Positions 28,205-36,837 of a DNA stretch of 64,000 nucleotides are shown piece by piece. Source of the DNA: Siderastrea siderea (taxonomy: Eukaryota; Cnidaria; Anthozoa; Scleractinia; Rhizangiidae); contig OZ034971.1 of assembly GCA_964030785.1 (NCBI GenBank), positions 42,734,804-42,798,803 of the forward strand. The letters are read 5' to 3'. The position numbers were made by a program, and so were the translations under genes. Below the pieces are notes generated by a model. The model was given only the letters and a program-made list of their open reading frames with translations, ran no database searches and was not told where the DNA came from. Position 1 is the stretch's first letter. Every line of letters starts with the position of its first letter.

Positions 28205-29068
28205 TTAAAAGAGACCTAGACGGCCGTAACTGACGGTCTCTAGACCTTTCTGCCAGTTCTCCACACTGTCACTGTACTTGGGTGGTGGTGGTGCCGGGGC
28301 TACCATCATTTCTTGACGGTTCTTCAGCTCTTGAATTTCTCGTAACAATTGTTTCTCATAGTCTGTCAGGGGTCGTTCTCGTTCCACGTCCTCTTTCCTT
28401 TGGACTGGAGGACCAGGGATGTCATAGCCCCTCTTGGGATATCCTTGAGCATCACGGGTGGGTGGTTCAGCTTGTTGGTCGGCTTTTTTGGGAGGGTTGT
28501 CATGAAACCACGTCCAGTACTTGGGACCCAAGGGTTGATCGGCCCATCGGAAGAAGCCACACGTTTTCTTGGAACAAGTCAGAAACAACCGATCGGGGTT
28601 CTGGGTCGAATGACTCTGTTGAAGCGTAGCGGGTTCACGGCAAAAGCATTGCAAACCACCCCACATGTCCAACACTTCTACATGAGGTTGACTATACACG
28701 GCTTTCATATACTCCAGAACTTGATCTTGACCACAAAACAGCAAACACGGTTGCATGGGGCATTTCACATACTTCCATCCCTTTTGAGATTCTCGGGCCT
28801 CCAAACGCACCTCATGGTAAGGACATACCATAGTGTCCACTGAACTGGGAGGATCATACACGGTCGTCAAGGTGAATTGAGGTGATGGGGGTGATTGCTC
28901 CACCATGTCATTCAATTCTTTCATCATATCTTCCACAGCAGCTCGGGTGTCTTCCACCACGTCGCACACCACAGGATCACAGTCCACGGGCGTCATATGT
29001 TGAATGCTCTTCTTCTTCTCCTTCCCCTCTGGGGGATGGGTTGATTTTCTCTTCCGATCGGTAGACAT
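28205..29068 (-). CDS. GRF zinc-finger protein
   Basis: Start ATG 29068 gives 287 residues; the longer frame begins with TTG. There are two zinc regions: CPYH...CPMQPCLLFC (82-112), and a GRF-type finger with CFC (141-143), NPDRLFLTC (158-165), C170 and GFFRWADQP, as in TOP3A, NEIL3 and APEX2, where GRF fingers bind single-stranded DNA. A C-terminal coiled coil follows (about 235-262). This suggests a ssDNA-binding role in replication or repair. TATAAAAA (29107-29114) is 39 bp upstream. Confidence 0.75.
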   Translation of the reverse strand: MSTDRKRKSTHPPEGKEKKKSIQHMTPVDCDPVVCDVVEDTRAAVEDMMKELNDMVEQSPPSPQFTLTTVYDPPSSVDTMVCPYHEVRLEARESQKGWKYVKCPMQPCLLFCGQDQVLEYMKAVYSQPHVEVLDMWGGLQCFCREPATLQQSHSTQNPDRLFLTCSKKTCGFFRWADQPLGPKYWTWFHDNPPKKADQQAEPPTRDAQGYPKRGYDIPGPPVQRKEDVERERPLTDYEKQLLREIQELKNRQEMMVAPAPPPPKYSDSVENWQKGLETVSYGRLGLF

Positions 29069-29119
29069 CGTACTCAAAGGTTGATGTCACCCCTACCGAC
29101 CATGCCTTTTTATACCTTA

Positions 29120-29250
29120 GACCCTTGACTGTCATTGGTCAGCTTATCCTACCCATATAAGGACTTGTTATCTTCCCATTGGTCAGCTTGTTCAATCCAA
29201 ATAAGGACCTCTTGTCTTCCCATTGGTCAACTGTCCCTATTTAAGATGGT
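29120..29250 (+). promoter_or_regulatory. CArG/CCAAT promoter of the SLOG-like gene
   Basis: Three ATTGGTCA boxes (inverted CCAAT; 29134, 29178, 29222) alternate with two perfect CArG boxes, CCATATAAGG (29153-29162) and CCAAATAAGG (29197-29206), spaced 44 bp apart, followed by TATTTAAG (29239-29246) as a TATA element. The unit CATTGGTCA-x-AAGGAC is repeated at 44-bp spacing. CArG boxes bind serum response factor. Confidence 0.75.
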
Positions 29251-29283
29251 CCCTTGGTCTCTAGATCTTCATTCTCAAAAGCC

Positions 29284-29976
29284 ATGCCCCCAGACATCAT
29301 GATCGGAGAACAAGATCTCGGTGCCTTGGAACTGCAAGTGGGTCATGGCCATGTGGTCTACACAGGGGGAGCCAAAGGTACGGATGCCCTCGTGGAACAA
29401 CATGCCAAACACTTTGGGATGCAACTAGAAGTCCTGGTCCCCCCGAATCATCCTCGATCCACTTTCATCACCCCTTCTACGGTGGAAGTCCTGATGCTGG
29501 CCAACCCCCATCTTCACCAGGCAGCGGAGAAACTAGGCAAACAAATGCCCAGTCATTTTTACACCCTGCAATTGCTGCAACGCAATTATCAATTGGCCAA
29601 AAAAGCCCATACCATCTATGCCTTTGGCATCTTGGAACCGGATCATAAACGCGTGAAAGGAGGCACTGGTTGGACTGTGCAATTGGCTATGGATCAAGGC
29701 AAACCCGTCTACCTGTTTGACATCCCCAGTCAATCATGGTACCGCTCGGACCATTACTACCAAGTCAATGAGAATGCCGCCACCCTGGTCACTGGCAGTC
29801 AATTTGTCCCTTGGGGACCCAAAAAGCCCACCCTACATCAAAGCAGTGCTATTGTGGGATCCCGGGATGTGGACGAGAAAACCCGAGCCGAAATTCAAGC
29901 CTTGTTCAACCGCACCTTCTGTCTACCCGAGAACATTGATCAATTACGTATGGAACTGCAAGACTTTCATTTGTAA
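29284..29976 (+). CDS. SLOG (LOG/DprA-like) nucleotide-binding protein
   Basis: ATG 29284 was chosen because it lies about 40 bp after the TATA-like TATTTAAG; an in-frame ATG at 29254 would fall before the expected transcription start. The product has 230 residues. Motifs: VVYTGGAKGTDALVEQHA (24-41), PPNHPRS (53-59), QRNYQLAKKAHTIYAFG (99-115) and GGTGWTVQLA (126-135), the phosphate-binding pattern of the SLOG superfamily. The usual first strand (VGSR) appears near the C-terminus (AIVGSRDVDEKTRAEIQALF, 189-208), hinting at circular permutation. Function here is unknown; ligand or nucleotide hydrolysis is possible. Confidence 0.75.
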   Translation: MPPDIMIGEQDLGALELQVGHGHVVYTGGAKGTDALVEQHAKHFGMQLEVLVPPNHPRSTFITPSTVEVLMLANPHLHQAAEKLGKQMPSHFYTLQLLQRNYQLAKKAHTIYAFGILEPDHKRVKGGTGWTVQLAMDQGKPVYLFDIPSQSWYRSDHYYQVNENAATLVTGSQFVPWGPKKPTLHQSSAIVGSRDVDEKTRAEIQALFNRTFCLPENIDQLRMELQDFHL

Positions 29977-30258
29977 TTTCTAAGTTTTTATTTTTTTTTT
30001 TAGTTTTTATTTTTTCCAATTGTACATAGTCATTTTTATTTTTTCAAATTGTAGATAGCTTTTTTCAATTTGTACATAGGAGCACCCCACCCGCGTGGCA
30101 AAGAATACAGACCACCCATTGTAGAAAACATCAACTCTTTTTTAATTAAAAAATTTTAAAAACTGACATCACTGGTTTTGCACGTTCATCATAAATAAAT
30201 GTCTCTTGACTCACAGTAGCCTTGACTCACAATAATCTCAACAGGAATAAAAAAATGT
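29977..30258. other. A/T-rich convergent spacer
   Basis: Between the SLOG-like gene and the minus-strand gene ending at 30259 the sequence has T-runs (30000 area) with a TTTTTATTTTTT.CAA.TTGTA.ATAG unit repeated about three times at 29985-30080, and poly(A)-like AATAAA near 30193 and 30245. No gene is seen. Confidence 0.5.
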
Positions 30259-30819
30259 TCAAGGAAACAACACACGTCGCACTTGCTCCCCTATCCGATG
30301 CCTCCTCTCTTGCTCCTCCCTCCGCCGCTGCTCCCGCTCCCGCTCCATGTCTCCAAAATACCCGCGAATCCGTTGCCATGCGTGGCCCCCATGCACTCTT
30401 GGTAAATAAAGTTCAAGGTCATTGTTCACTTCATGGAAATGTTCGAGTGACATGGGCCAGTGACGCTCAAATCGGGAGCGGTGTCGCATCCGGTCCACCC
30501 ACGGAATAATTTTGTCCACCAGGGCTCTCAGTAGGGCTTCCACTATCTCCGGATGTGGTCGTCCCTCCCGCTCCCCATTTTCCGTCCTGACCATGCACAG
30601 CAAAAAGAGTTCAAAAAAGGCAGCCACGCGCTGCCGGGTGAGGGGGCGCCAGGTTTCTTGTCGTCTTTCCCTCATCAGTCTGGTCTGCCGATCCACTCCC
30701 GTCCTCTCTGCCCCCGCTCTCCTCCTCAAGTACTCTGGCCCACCCACATTCACAGCACTGGCTAAAGAGCCCAAGGGCGTTCTTGTTTCCGACATTTTTT
30801 TTTTCAAACCAACTGACAT
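30259..30819 (-). CDS. Unknown Arg/Glu-rich protein
   Basis: ATG 30819 gives 186 residues; a second ATG at 30795 (MSETRTPLGSLAS) follows a run of ten A, so either could be used. The centre is helical (VAAFFELFLLCMVRTENGE; EIVEALLRALVDKIIPWVDRMRHRSRFERHWPMSLEHFHEV, read in parts), and the C-terminus is a charged helix (REREQRRREEQERRH). It is divergently paired with the right-end cassette, with TATATA at 30876-30881. Likely an early or accessory protein; no family recognised. Confidence 0.55.
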   Translation of the reverse strand: MSVGLKKKMSETRTPLGSLASAVNVGGPEYLRRRAGAERTGVDRQTRLMRERRQETWRPLTRQRVAAFFELFLLCMVRTENGEREGRPHPEIVEALLRALVDKIIPWVDRMRHRSRFERHWPMSLEHFHEVNNDLELYLPRVHGGHAWQRIRGYFGDMEREREQRRREEQERRHRIGEQVRRVLFP

Positions 30820-30869
30820 AAGTCGTAAAGACTGAACTCAAAGCTAGGAGTGACGCCCTGTGGCCTCGC

Positions 30870-31045
30870 TTGACTTATATACCCTGATTCGCGCAATGCA
30901 CCATGGTCTATCTAAGGAGGGGGGAGGGGGGGGTCCCCCCACCTCTTCCCCTCTCAAAGCATGATGGGTCTTTTCTCTCATTGGCCTATTCCCTCCCACG
31001 TGACCCTTTTGGTTCTCTATAAAAAACCCCCTGTCCCATTCCATC
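30870..31045. promoter_or_regulatory. Right-end bidirectional promoter
   Basis: It contains a minus-strand TATATA (30876-30881), ATGCACCATGG (about 30896-30906), a G/C-rich run (30916-30941), an inverted CCAAT (CATTGG, 30979-30984), E-box CACGTG (30997-31002) and plus-strand TATAAAA (31018-31024). These parts occur in inverted order in the PolB promoter (15340-15540), so the two are diverged inverted duplicates. Confidence 0.75.
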
Positions 31046-31056
31046 TTTCACACTCA

Positions 31057-31254
31057 ATGGATGATCCAGTCCTCAGTCCAGAAGCCCAACAAGTGATTGA
31101 TCGTCTACGAGCCTTGTTATCTCGACTCGAAAAAGACTTGGAACAGATCCGTTTCAAAGCTTCTTATTTTGAACTGCTCCGACTTCATAGTCAAAAACAA
31201 CTCAGTCGGAACGAATTGGCTTTATTAACTTTGAAAAACTTCTACCGGTGGTGA
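31057..31254 (+). CDS. Small helical protein, paralog 1 of right cassette
   Basis: ATG 31057 (MDDPVLSPEAQQVIDRLRAL) lies 33 bp after the TATA box; the longer upstream frame would begin before the promoter. It has 65 residues and looks all-helical. It is paralogous to the next gene: SPEAQQVIDRLRALLSRLEKDLEQIRFKASYFELLRL parallels SPQALQIIERLGEIRKQINHLVQPLRYKITFQELCRL (compare in parts). The stop TGA is followed at once by the next ATG. Unknown function; possibly an adaptor or dimerising protein. Confidence 0.65.
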   Translation: MDDPVLSPEAQQVIDRLRALLSRLEKDLEQIRFKASYFELLRLHSQKQLSRNELALLTLKNFYRW

Positions 31255-31488
31255 ATGGGCGACAAACCCGACAAGATCACTCCTGGAGAGGTCAGTCCTC
31301 AAGCCCTGCAAATCATTGAACGTTTGGGAGAGATCCGAAAACAAATCAATCACCTGGTTCAACCTTTACGTTACAAGATCACTTTTCAAGAACTGTGCCG
31401 ACTCCGAAAAGAAGGGATCATCACCACCGTCGAGTTTCAACTCTTGACCAATCCACTGTTTGATCCTTTCACCGATCCTTTCGCCTGA
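31255..31488 (+). CDS. Small helical protein, paralog 2 of right cassette
   Basis: The 77 residues begin MGDKPDKITPGEVSPQALQI right after the stop of paralog 1. The shared core is about 50 residues (VSPQALQIIERLGEI and FQELCRLRKEG), and the C-terminus is different (NPLFDPFTDPFA). Its TGA overlaps the ATG of the RING-like gene by one base (TGATG). The zero-gap arrangement suggests reinitiation on one messenger or a recent duplication. Confidence 0.65.
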   Translation: MGDKPDKITPGEVSPQALQIIERLGEIRKQINHLVQPLRYKITFQELCRLRKEGIITTVEFQLLTNPLFDPFTDPFA

Positions 31489-31877
31489 TGGCTCAACCCC
31501 CACCATGTGTGATTTGTTTGATACCTCTCGCCAATTATACCACGTTGAGGTGCTGTGGTATTCCTTGTCATGTCGCCTGTGCCAAGCAACAGAATGGTCA
31601 GCCCCGCCTATGCTCTACCTGCCACGTTCCTCTTGTCGTCCAGGAAGTTCTCCATGAAGACTGGAAAGAAGACCCGGAGTTTGTGCAGCATGTCAAGGAC
31701 GATTGGAAAAACAATCCTATCTGGTATGGCATTTGCTATGAGGAAGGCCACGCCCTCCAAGGATTCTGGGGAGAACTGCGCGATCCCTATGAGCCTCACC
31801 GCAAAACCCTCTACTTTCTGGGTCACACCAAAAGCCTAGCCATTGGACGCATGAAAACCTGTATCAGCTTCTCGTAA
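31488..31877 (+). CDS. RING-like zinc-finger protein
   Basis: The protein has 129 residues. The N-terminal finger has C7-x2-C10, C22/C23, C27-H28, C31 and C42-x2-C45, a RING-like ligand order with one non-standard position. The C-terminal part (residues 46-129, WYGICYEEGHALQGFWG..) is not recognised. RING fingers often make E3 ubiquitin ligases, so a host-factor-targeting role is plausible but inferred. AATAAA at 31914-31919 follows as poly(A) signal. Confidence 0.6.
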   Translation: MAQPPPCVICLIPLANYTTLRCCGIPCHVACAKQQNGQPRLCSTCHVPLVVQEVLHEDWKEDPEFVQHVKDDWKNNPIWYGICYEEGHALQGFWGELRDPYEPHRKTLYFLGHTKSLAIGRMKTCISFS

Positions 31878-31967
31878 ATGTTTGAATTTTTTTTCCTACT
31901 TGTTGTCAAGGATCAATAAAAGATGTTGCATGACACTTAGTTGTTGTTGTTGTTGTGATATTTATTA

Positions 31968-32030
31968 TTAAAAGGAACTCAAAGGAATACTCATCAAAAG
32001 GAACTCCAAGGAACACTCATCAAAGCCACA
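31968..32030 (+). repeat. Second, subterminal inverted repeat, right
   Basis: It reads TTAAAAGGAACTCAAAGGAA and repeats a similar 28-bp unit (AAAAGGAACTC.AAGGAA.ACTCATC) twice; it is the inverse of 10941-10992. The neighbouring 31878-32092 has the poly(A) signal and a GTT run but no gene. Confidence 0.7.
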
Positions 32031-32092
32031 TTAAAATATTTTCTTTCCCATTTTGCTTGATGTGCCATATCTGGGTTACCCCCGTTCCCCAA

Positions 32093-32415
32093 ATTGGACT
32101 TTGGACTTTGCGCCCACGTTTTCTCAGTGGTTTTACTTTCCCTTGAGCCCACGATCCCTTTTTCCTACTCGTCAGCGGTTTCCCTTTCCAAATCACGTGA
32201 CTTCCGGTTGCATGAGCCTGCGATCCCTTTTTCCAACTGGTCAGCGGTTTCCCTTTCCAAATCACGTGACTTCCGGTTGCATGAGCCTGCGATCCCTTTT
32301 TCCAACTGGTCAGCGGTTTCCCCCTATTAAAAAACACGTGACTTCCGGTTCCGGTCATGACGTCACCGACCAATCAGAAGCCTCCATTTGTGCCATACGG
32401 TCCGACATTACTACT
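32093..32415 (-). repeat. Polinton terminal inverted repeat, right
   Basis: Inverse of 10504-10826, with CRE TGACGTCA at 32358-32365, CCAAT at 32370-32374 and the same three tandem repeats with CACGTG. The terminus is CATTACTACT ending at 32415. Confidence 0.95.
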
Positions 32416-32421
32416 ATTGAG
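32416..32421. other. Polinton target-site duplication, right
   Basis: ATTGAG, identical to 10498-10503. Host sequence of the repeat unit continues directly (TTCCCGTCAGAGGTTTG), matching copy B from 44456. Confidence 0.95.
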
Positions 32422-33471
32422 TTCCCGTCAGAGGTTTGTAAACGTTCAAGAGAACTCAGCAAAGTAATATATTAAACAACTCGGGCTTCGAGTTTTATCA
32501 GGGTATTCAAACACCGAGAAACAGGTGAAAGAAAAGATGATGCGTTTATTTTTTTGGGATTTATTGTATCAGGGTATTCAAACACCGAGAAACAGGCGAG
32601 AAAGAAAAGATGATGCATTTATTGCTTGGGGATTTACTGTATCAGGGTATTCAAACACCGAGAAACAGGCGAGAAAGAAAAGATGGTGCATTTATTGTTT
32701 AGGGATTTATTGTATCAGGGTATTCAAACACCGAGAAACAGGCGAGAAAGAAAAGATGGTGCATTTATTGTTTCGGGATTTATTGTATGAGGGTATTCAA
32801 ACACCGAGAAACAGGCGAGAAAGAAAAGATGGTGCATTTATTGTTTCGCGTTGTTTGGATACCTTGATGAAACACAAAGCCCGAGTTGTTCATATGACTC
32901 CTCAGTCGAGCAGAATAAACAATAGATAATCAACACTTTACAAGCAAAGTTTGTTTGTTTTTCGAACAAGAGCATGTGATTTGCACGTAGTTGCTTGTTC
33001 ACAATGCCGGAAAAAACGCCACGTTTCTTCGTAAACCATTTATGGCAATGCCAATATTTGCATTGGCGTCCTTTTCAGTCGTGCGACAGAACGACCTTCG
33101 GAATCATCCTGTTTCGGCTGCTTAATAGTGGTAGAGACAAAAAGTCCTTACTGGCACTGTGCAGGGCTAAAAGTACACACCAGGAAGGTAAGTCAAGAAG
33201 TGGCAAGTGAAGGGAGTAATAAAATTTGCTGTTAGCAAGCCGGGAAACGCACGAATTCTAAGATTACCTTTACTGAGTGCGAAGTCTTGAAGAACAGTTG
33301 GAGCCACGAACAAATCTGGAAGAGAATGTCAAACTGCCCGGACCGTGTATCTCCCGGCAAGTCTCGGGTACAAGGGGGTAAAAATTGTCTAGTGTCCAGT
33401 TTAGCAACGTTCAAGAATTGTAAATGTGAACTGTAACTGAACCTTTGTAAGAGCAGTAGATACAACTGACT
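32422..33471. repeat. Host tandem-repeat unit, copy A, right part
   Basis: It matches copy B from 44456 to 45839, apart from the TTAA-type MITE that copy B has at 44510-44910. No gene is seen; short frames here are unconserved. Confidence 0.85.
32498..32862. repeat. 73-bp minisatellite, five units
   Basis: The unit starts GGGTATTCAAACACCGAGAA and repeats at 32501, 32572, 32645, 32718 and 32791. Copy B has four units (about 44939-45225, spacing 73). Because 73 is not a multiple of three, successive units are read in different frames. Confidence 0.9.
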
Positions 33472-35534
33472 AACAACTATTTACGAATTTCATGCAAGTT
33501 ATGAAATGTGCATAGTTAAGTAGTATATATCACTCTCACTGGAGAGTGGTATACCGTTTTTCACTGGGTATCCCAGATCTGCAAATAACTGTCGGTAAAA
33601 TCGGCCCATGTCCGATGAAATCTTAACTTTGGTCGGACATTGTGTTCGGACAAATTTTTTTTACCAAATAATAAGTAAATAATGATAAGGAATAATTATT
33701 TCAAAAAGACTTCCACTTAAAATAATAATTAAAAAAAACGTCCGACCACAGTTCTGTTTTGTCCGACCAAAATGGAGACTTGGTCGGGCATATGTCCTGG
33801 TATCCAAACGCATGCACGTGATGTCGTATACATAACGCTGCTGATATTTAAGCGTTAACCTTGTACTTTAGCGGATCCGGAGCAAAAGAGTGTCTAGACA
33901 TGTTGAAATAACCTGCAAAATCACTGTCTGCGTTGATTACTACACCTAAACTTAAGAGTATCCTACGCACAAACTAGGGGTGTCATTCACGGAAATGGTA
34001 TTGTAAAATTATTGAACTCATCCCGGCATGGTCCGAGAAACTCGGATTTGTTACGATCAGGACCAACCCATACTAAGGTATTTTGCGCAGTCAAAGACTC
34101 TGCTGGAAAAACAGATCTTACCAAGGACTATTGAAATCCAAAAAGAAAATCTAGGGTAATCGGGCATTTTCCAGAGATAAGTTGGCTTAAATTTGGAAAG
34201 AAAATGCCAAACGTTGAGCGAGGACTTTATTTTTTTTATTCACATCTTATTTTTATTTCCTGTATGGTTGCCTTGTCGTCCAGTCAAGTCTATGACGGTT
34301 CCCTAGTTTCCTAAGTTTGAACCATTGTAGTAGGTATGTCCTTCATATGTTTTTTGTAGATCCAGTGGTGAACGGTTTCATTTTTTATCAGAAAAAAGGA
34401 GGCAAACTCAGCGATCACAGTAGTATCTGGAAGATACAGACGGTTTACCAGATGACCAGTTGTTGTCCGCGGTTGCTGAACTGGAAAGCACCTCGACTGG
34501 AAGCCAATCTAGACACTGAACGTCAAGGTTATATTTTACTTTCTTTGGTGTTTCCTGACATCTTGAACCTTCTTAGGCTCTATTATATTATAACTGACTA
34601 TATATTTCTATTCACTTTACGTTACTTCACTTCACTTCACTTCACTTTACTTCGCTTCACTTCGCTTTACTTTACTTATTTATTTAGTGCTGATATATTT
34701 GTAGCATACAAATATAACCGTCGTCTTAGCAATTGAGAATTTCTTGTTGTCTAGCTACAAAATTGGTACGTGCACAGGCAGCCTGTTCGCGCTGGCTATT
34801 TTAAATGACATTTTGAGGCTTTTTTCAATCGGAGGTAGCTTCCACTAAAGACGAATTAAAGATGGTTCGTTGGCCGGGTCACCGGCCTTTAATTCTTCTT
34901 TAGTGGAAGCTACCTCCGATTGAAAAAAGCCTCAAAATGCGACTTACACTAGCCAGGACGAACATGGGAACGTTGAGCTGAAGTAGGCAGGCTTTATTAT
35001 AAGATATATTGATTCTTTTGTCACCGGTTAGTCCGTTTTAAATCTCTGCAAACCTTAGGCTTAACGGCTCATATAAGCAGCGAAGCTATCAGTCGATTGC
35101 GTAAGAGAAGTCAGAGAACGGTGCAAGATTGACCGGAAATTAATTAAACAGGACACAATAAGTAAGTAAACAAGATTTATTTCGTGCTATTACATATGTA
35201 TATAAATAAATATATTTCCACCCTTTTCTATTTTTAAATGAACTCCACATACAACGCGTCTGGGCTGCCAGTGGTACGTGCAAAAGCGACAGCTTAAAAA
35301 AATCCACCCTTTATTTACAATATTAATTGATTTATTTACGCATTTATTCACTGAGATCTTATTCACAGATTGTCTTCTACATTAAGAATTGAAGCAAAGC
35401 CTGTCCAGAGCCTGACTTGGATACCTAGCACTCCTTGGTAACTGAATATTTGGAGTGCTCAAAGTGCAAAGGGAGAGTCGTCAGCTGAAGTCAGGGCATT
35501 CTCAATTAGCTGGACGTGGGGCACAAGAGGCAGT

Positions 35535-35987
35535 TTGCCATTATTGTCACATATGATTATGCTTGTTTGTGACACGAGGGTGGTCAGCTTGTTGAGGCAG
35601 AACAGCTTTGGAAACAGTTCATTTCAGTTACAGGAAAAAAAAACTGACTGGGCAACATCACGAGTTTTGGCTCCAGCGTACCGCACACTATCTGACAGAC
35701 TGTCAAACACAACTGGTGCTTTCCCAAAAGTGTGGTGATCCACTACCCCTCCCTTCGGTTCCCAAAGCAGCCTGGTTACTTACGGTATACTGCAGGGATG
35801 TTTTGGCGAGGCTTGAGGAAGTTAAGGCGTCGATTACAGACATTTGGCAGAGTTCTCAAGATTGACTCCACAAAGAAGGTATATTATTATAATATTGATA
35901 TTTTTAAATGTACATTTACCATTCCCATTCCCAACCCACCGTCTCCCTTGCTATAATGATGATGGTGATGATGATGATGATGATGAT

Positions 35988-36046
<59 letters not shown>

Positions 36047-36185
36047 TGATACCTTAGGTGTGACACTGCTGGATACCGCCCGAGTGTGGTCCCCATGGGA
36101 GTCACAACAGAGACACATCCCATGTCTCCATGCCTCAGATGCTGTACAACTGGACACTAAAATCGGGACACTTGTCAAGGGTGAG
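35535..36185 (+). pseudogene. T2 transposase-like remnant, copy B
   Basis: A frameshifted first exon (to about 35880) is followed by a GATGAT microsatellite and then directly by a late-exon fragment (36053-36185, TLGVTLLDTARV..GTLVKG). The middle exon seen in copy C is missing, apparently lost by deletion at the microsatellite. Confidence 0.55.
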
Positions 36186-36562
36186 TAGTTCTTGTTCTGT
36201 CTGTTTTCCAAAGGAGAGCTCATAGAGGTTGAGTATATGCGTGCTCACACTGGAAAAGTCCTGCAGAAAGTCATCTCTGACCAACAAGAGGAGACCCCAC
36301 TGCAAGTTTGAACTTACATCGGTTTTACCTCAGTAATGATTTTTTCATGATTTTGGCACGAGCAACCTTGAACCCCCACAGGGAAAGGGTGACCGCCGCA
36401 CCCCTTTTATCTGGCAAGGGGCGGGTGAGTTCCTTCAGATACAACGGCAACCCAGCAGTGAGAAGCTTTTACACTGAAGAAGGGAGAATGAAGTAGAGTG
36501 CAACACGACAGACAAAACCAGAGAGAAGTGGTGGAACAAAAATCTGATAGAAACCTTTCACT

Positions 36563-36685
36563 TAGCCTGCGAATACAGCCGCCTCTCCGCGCTCCAGCCG
36601 CTTGCCGCTTGCCGCTTGCCGCGTCTCTCCCCTCCGAACGCGGCAAGCGGCCGGAGCGCGGAGAGGCGGCTGTATTCGCAGGCTA
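36563..36685. mobile_element. Palindromic MITE with 9-bp target duplication
   Basis: The 123-bp element has near-complete inverted arms (TAGCCTGCGAATACAGCC and its complement) and GC-rich centre. CCTTTCACT flanks it on both sides (36554-36562 and 36686-36694). Copy C has the site once and uninterrupted at 49641-49649. A 9-bp duplication fits the Mutator-like group. Confidence 0.9.
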
Positions 36686-36837
36686 CCTTTCACTGCAATG
36701 GATCTGCTCTGGTGTGCTTTTCTCGATATCCCTGAAACTTTTCGGGCTTGGATGACTTTTCGGGGCGAAAAGTGTTCAGGGCTTTTGAGAAACGCACACC
36801 ACGAACCGTGAAAGACGTAGATGCTACAACGGTTTAA

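Larger units (their letters stand above)
10504..32415. mobile_element. Complete Maverick/Polinton (adintovirus-like) element
   Basis: The element is 21,912 bp, bounded by 323-bp terminal inverted repeats starting AGTAGTAATGTCGG and by a 6-bp duplication. It encodes the full Polinton core set: protein-primed PolB, chromodomain integrase, FtsK/HerA-type packaging ATPase, adenain-like protease and double-jelly-roll major capsid protein, plus a PLA2-like protein, basic core proteins and accessory genes. Each core frame is open from start to stop, so the copy looks recent and possibly competent. Left-to-right order: PolB, capsid and core block, integrase, zinc-finger gene, right-end accessory genes. 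Confidence 0.97.

Noticed and set aside
32525..32929. Frame with repeated IQTPRNRRERKD units, also in copy B
   Set aside because: It is the 73-bp minisatellite read across frames; 73 is not a multiple of three.
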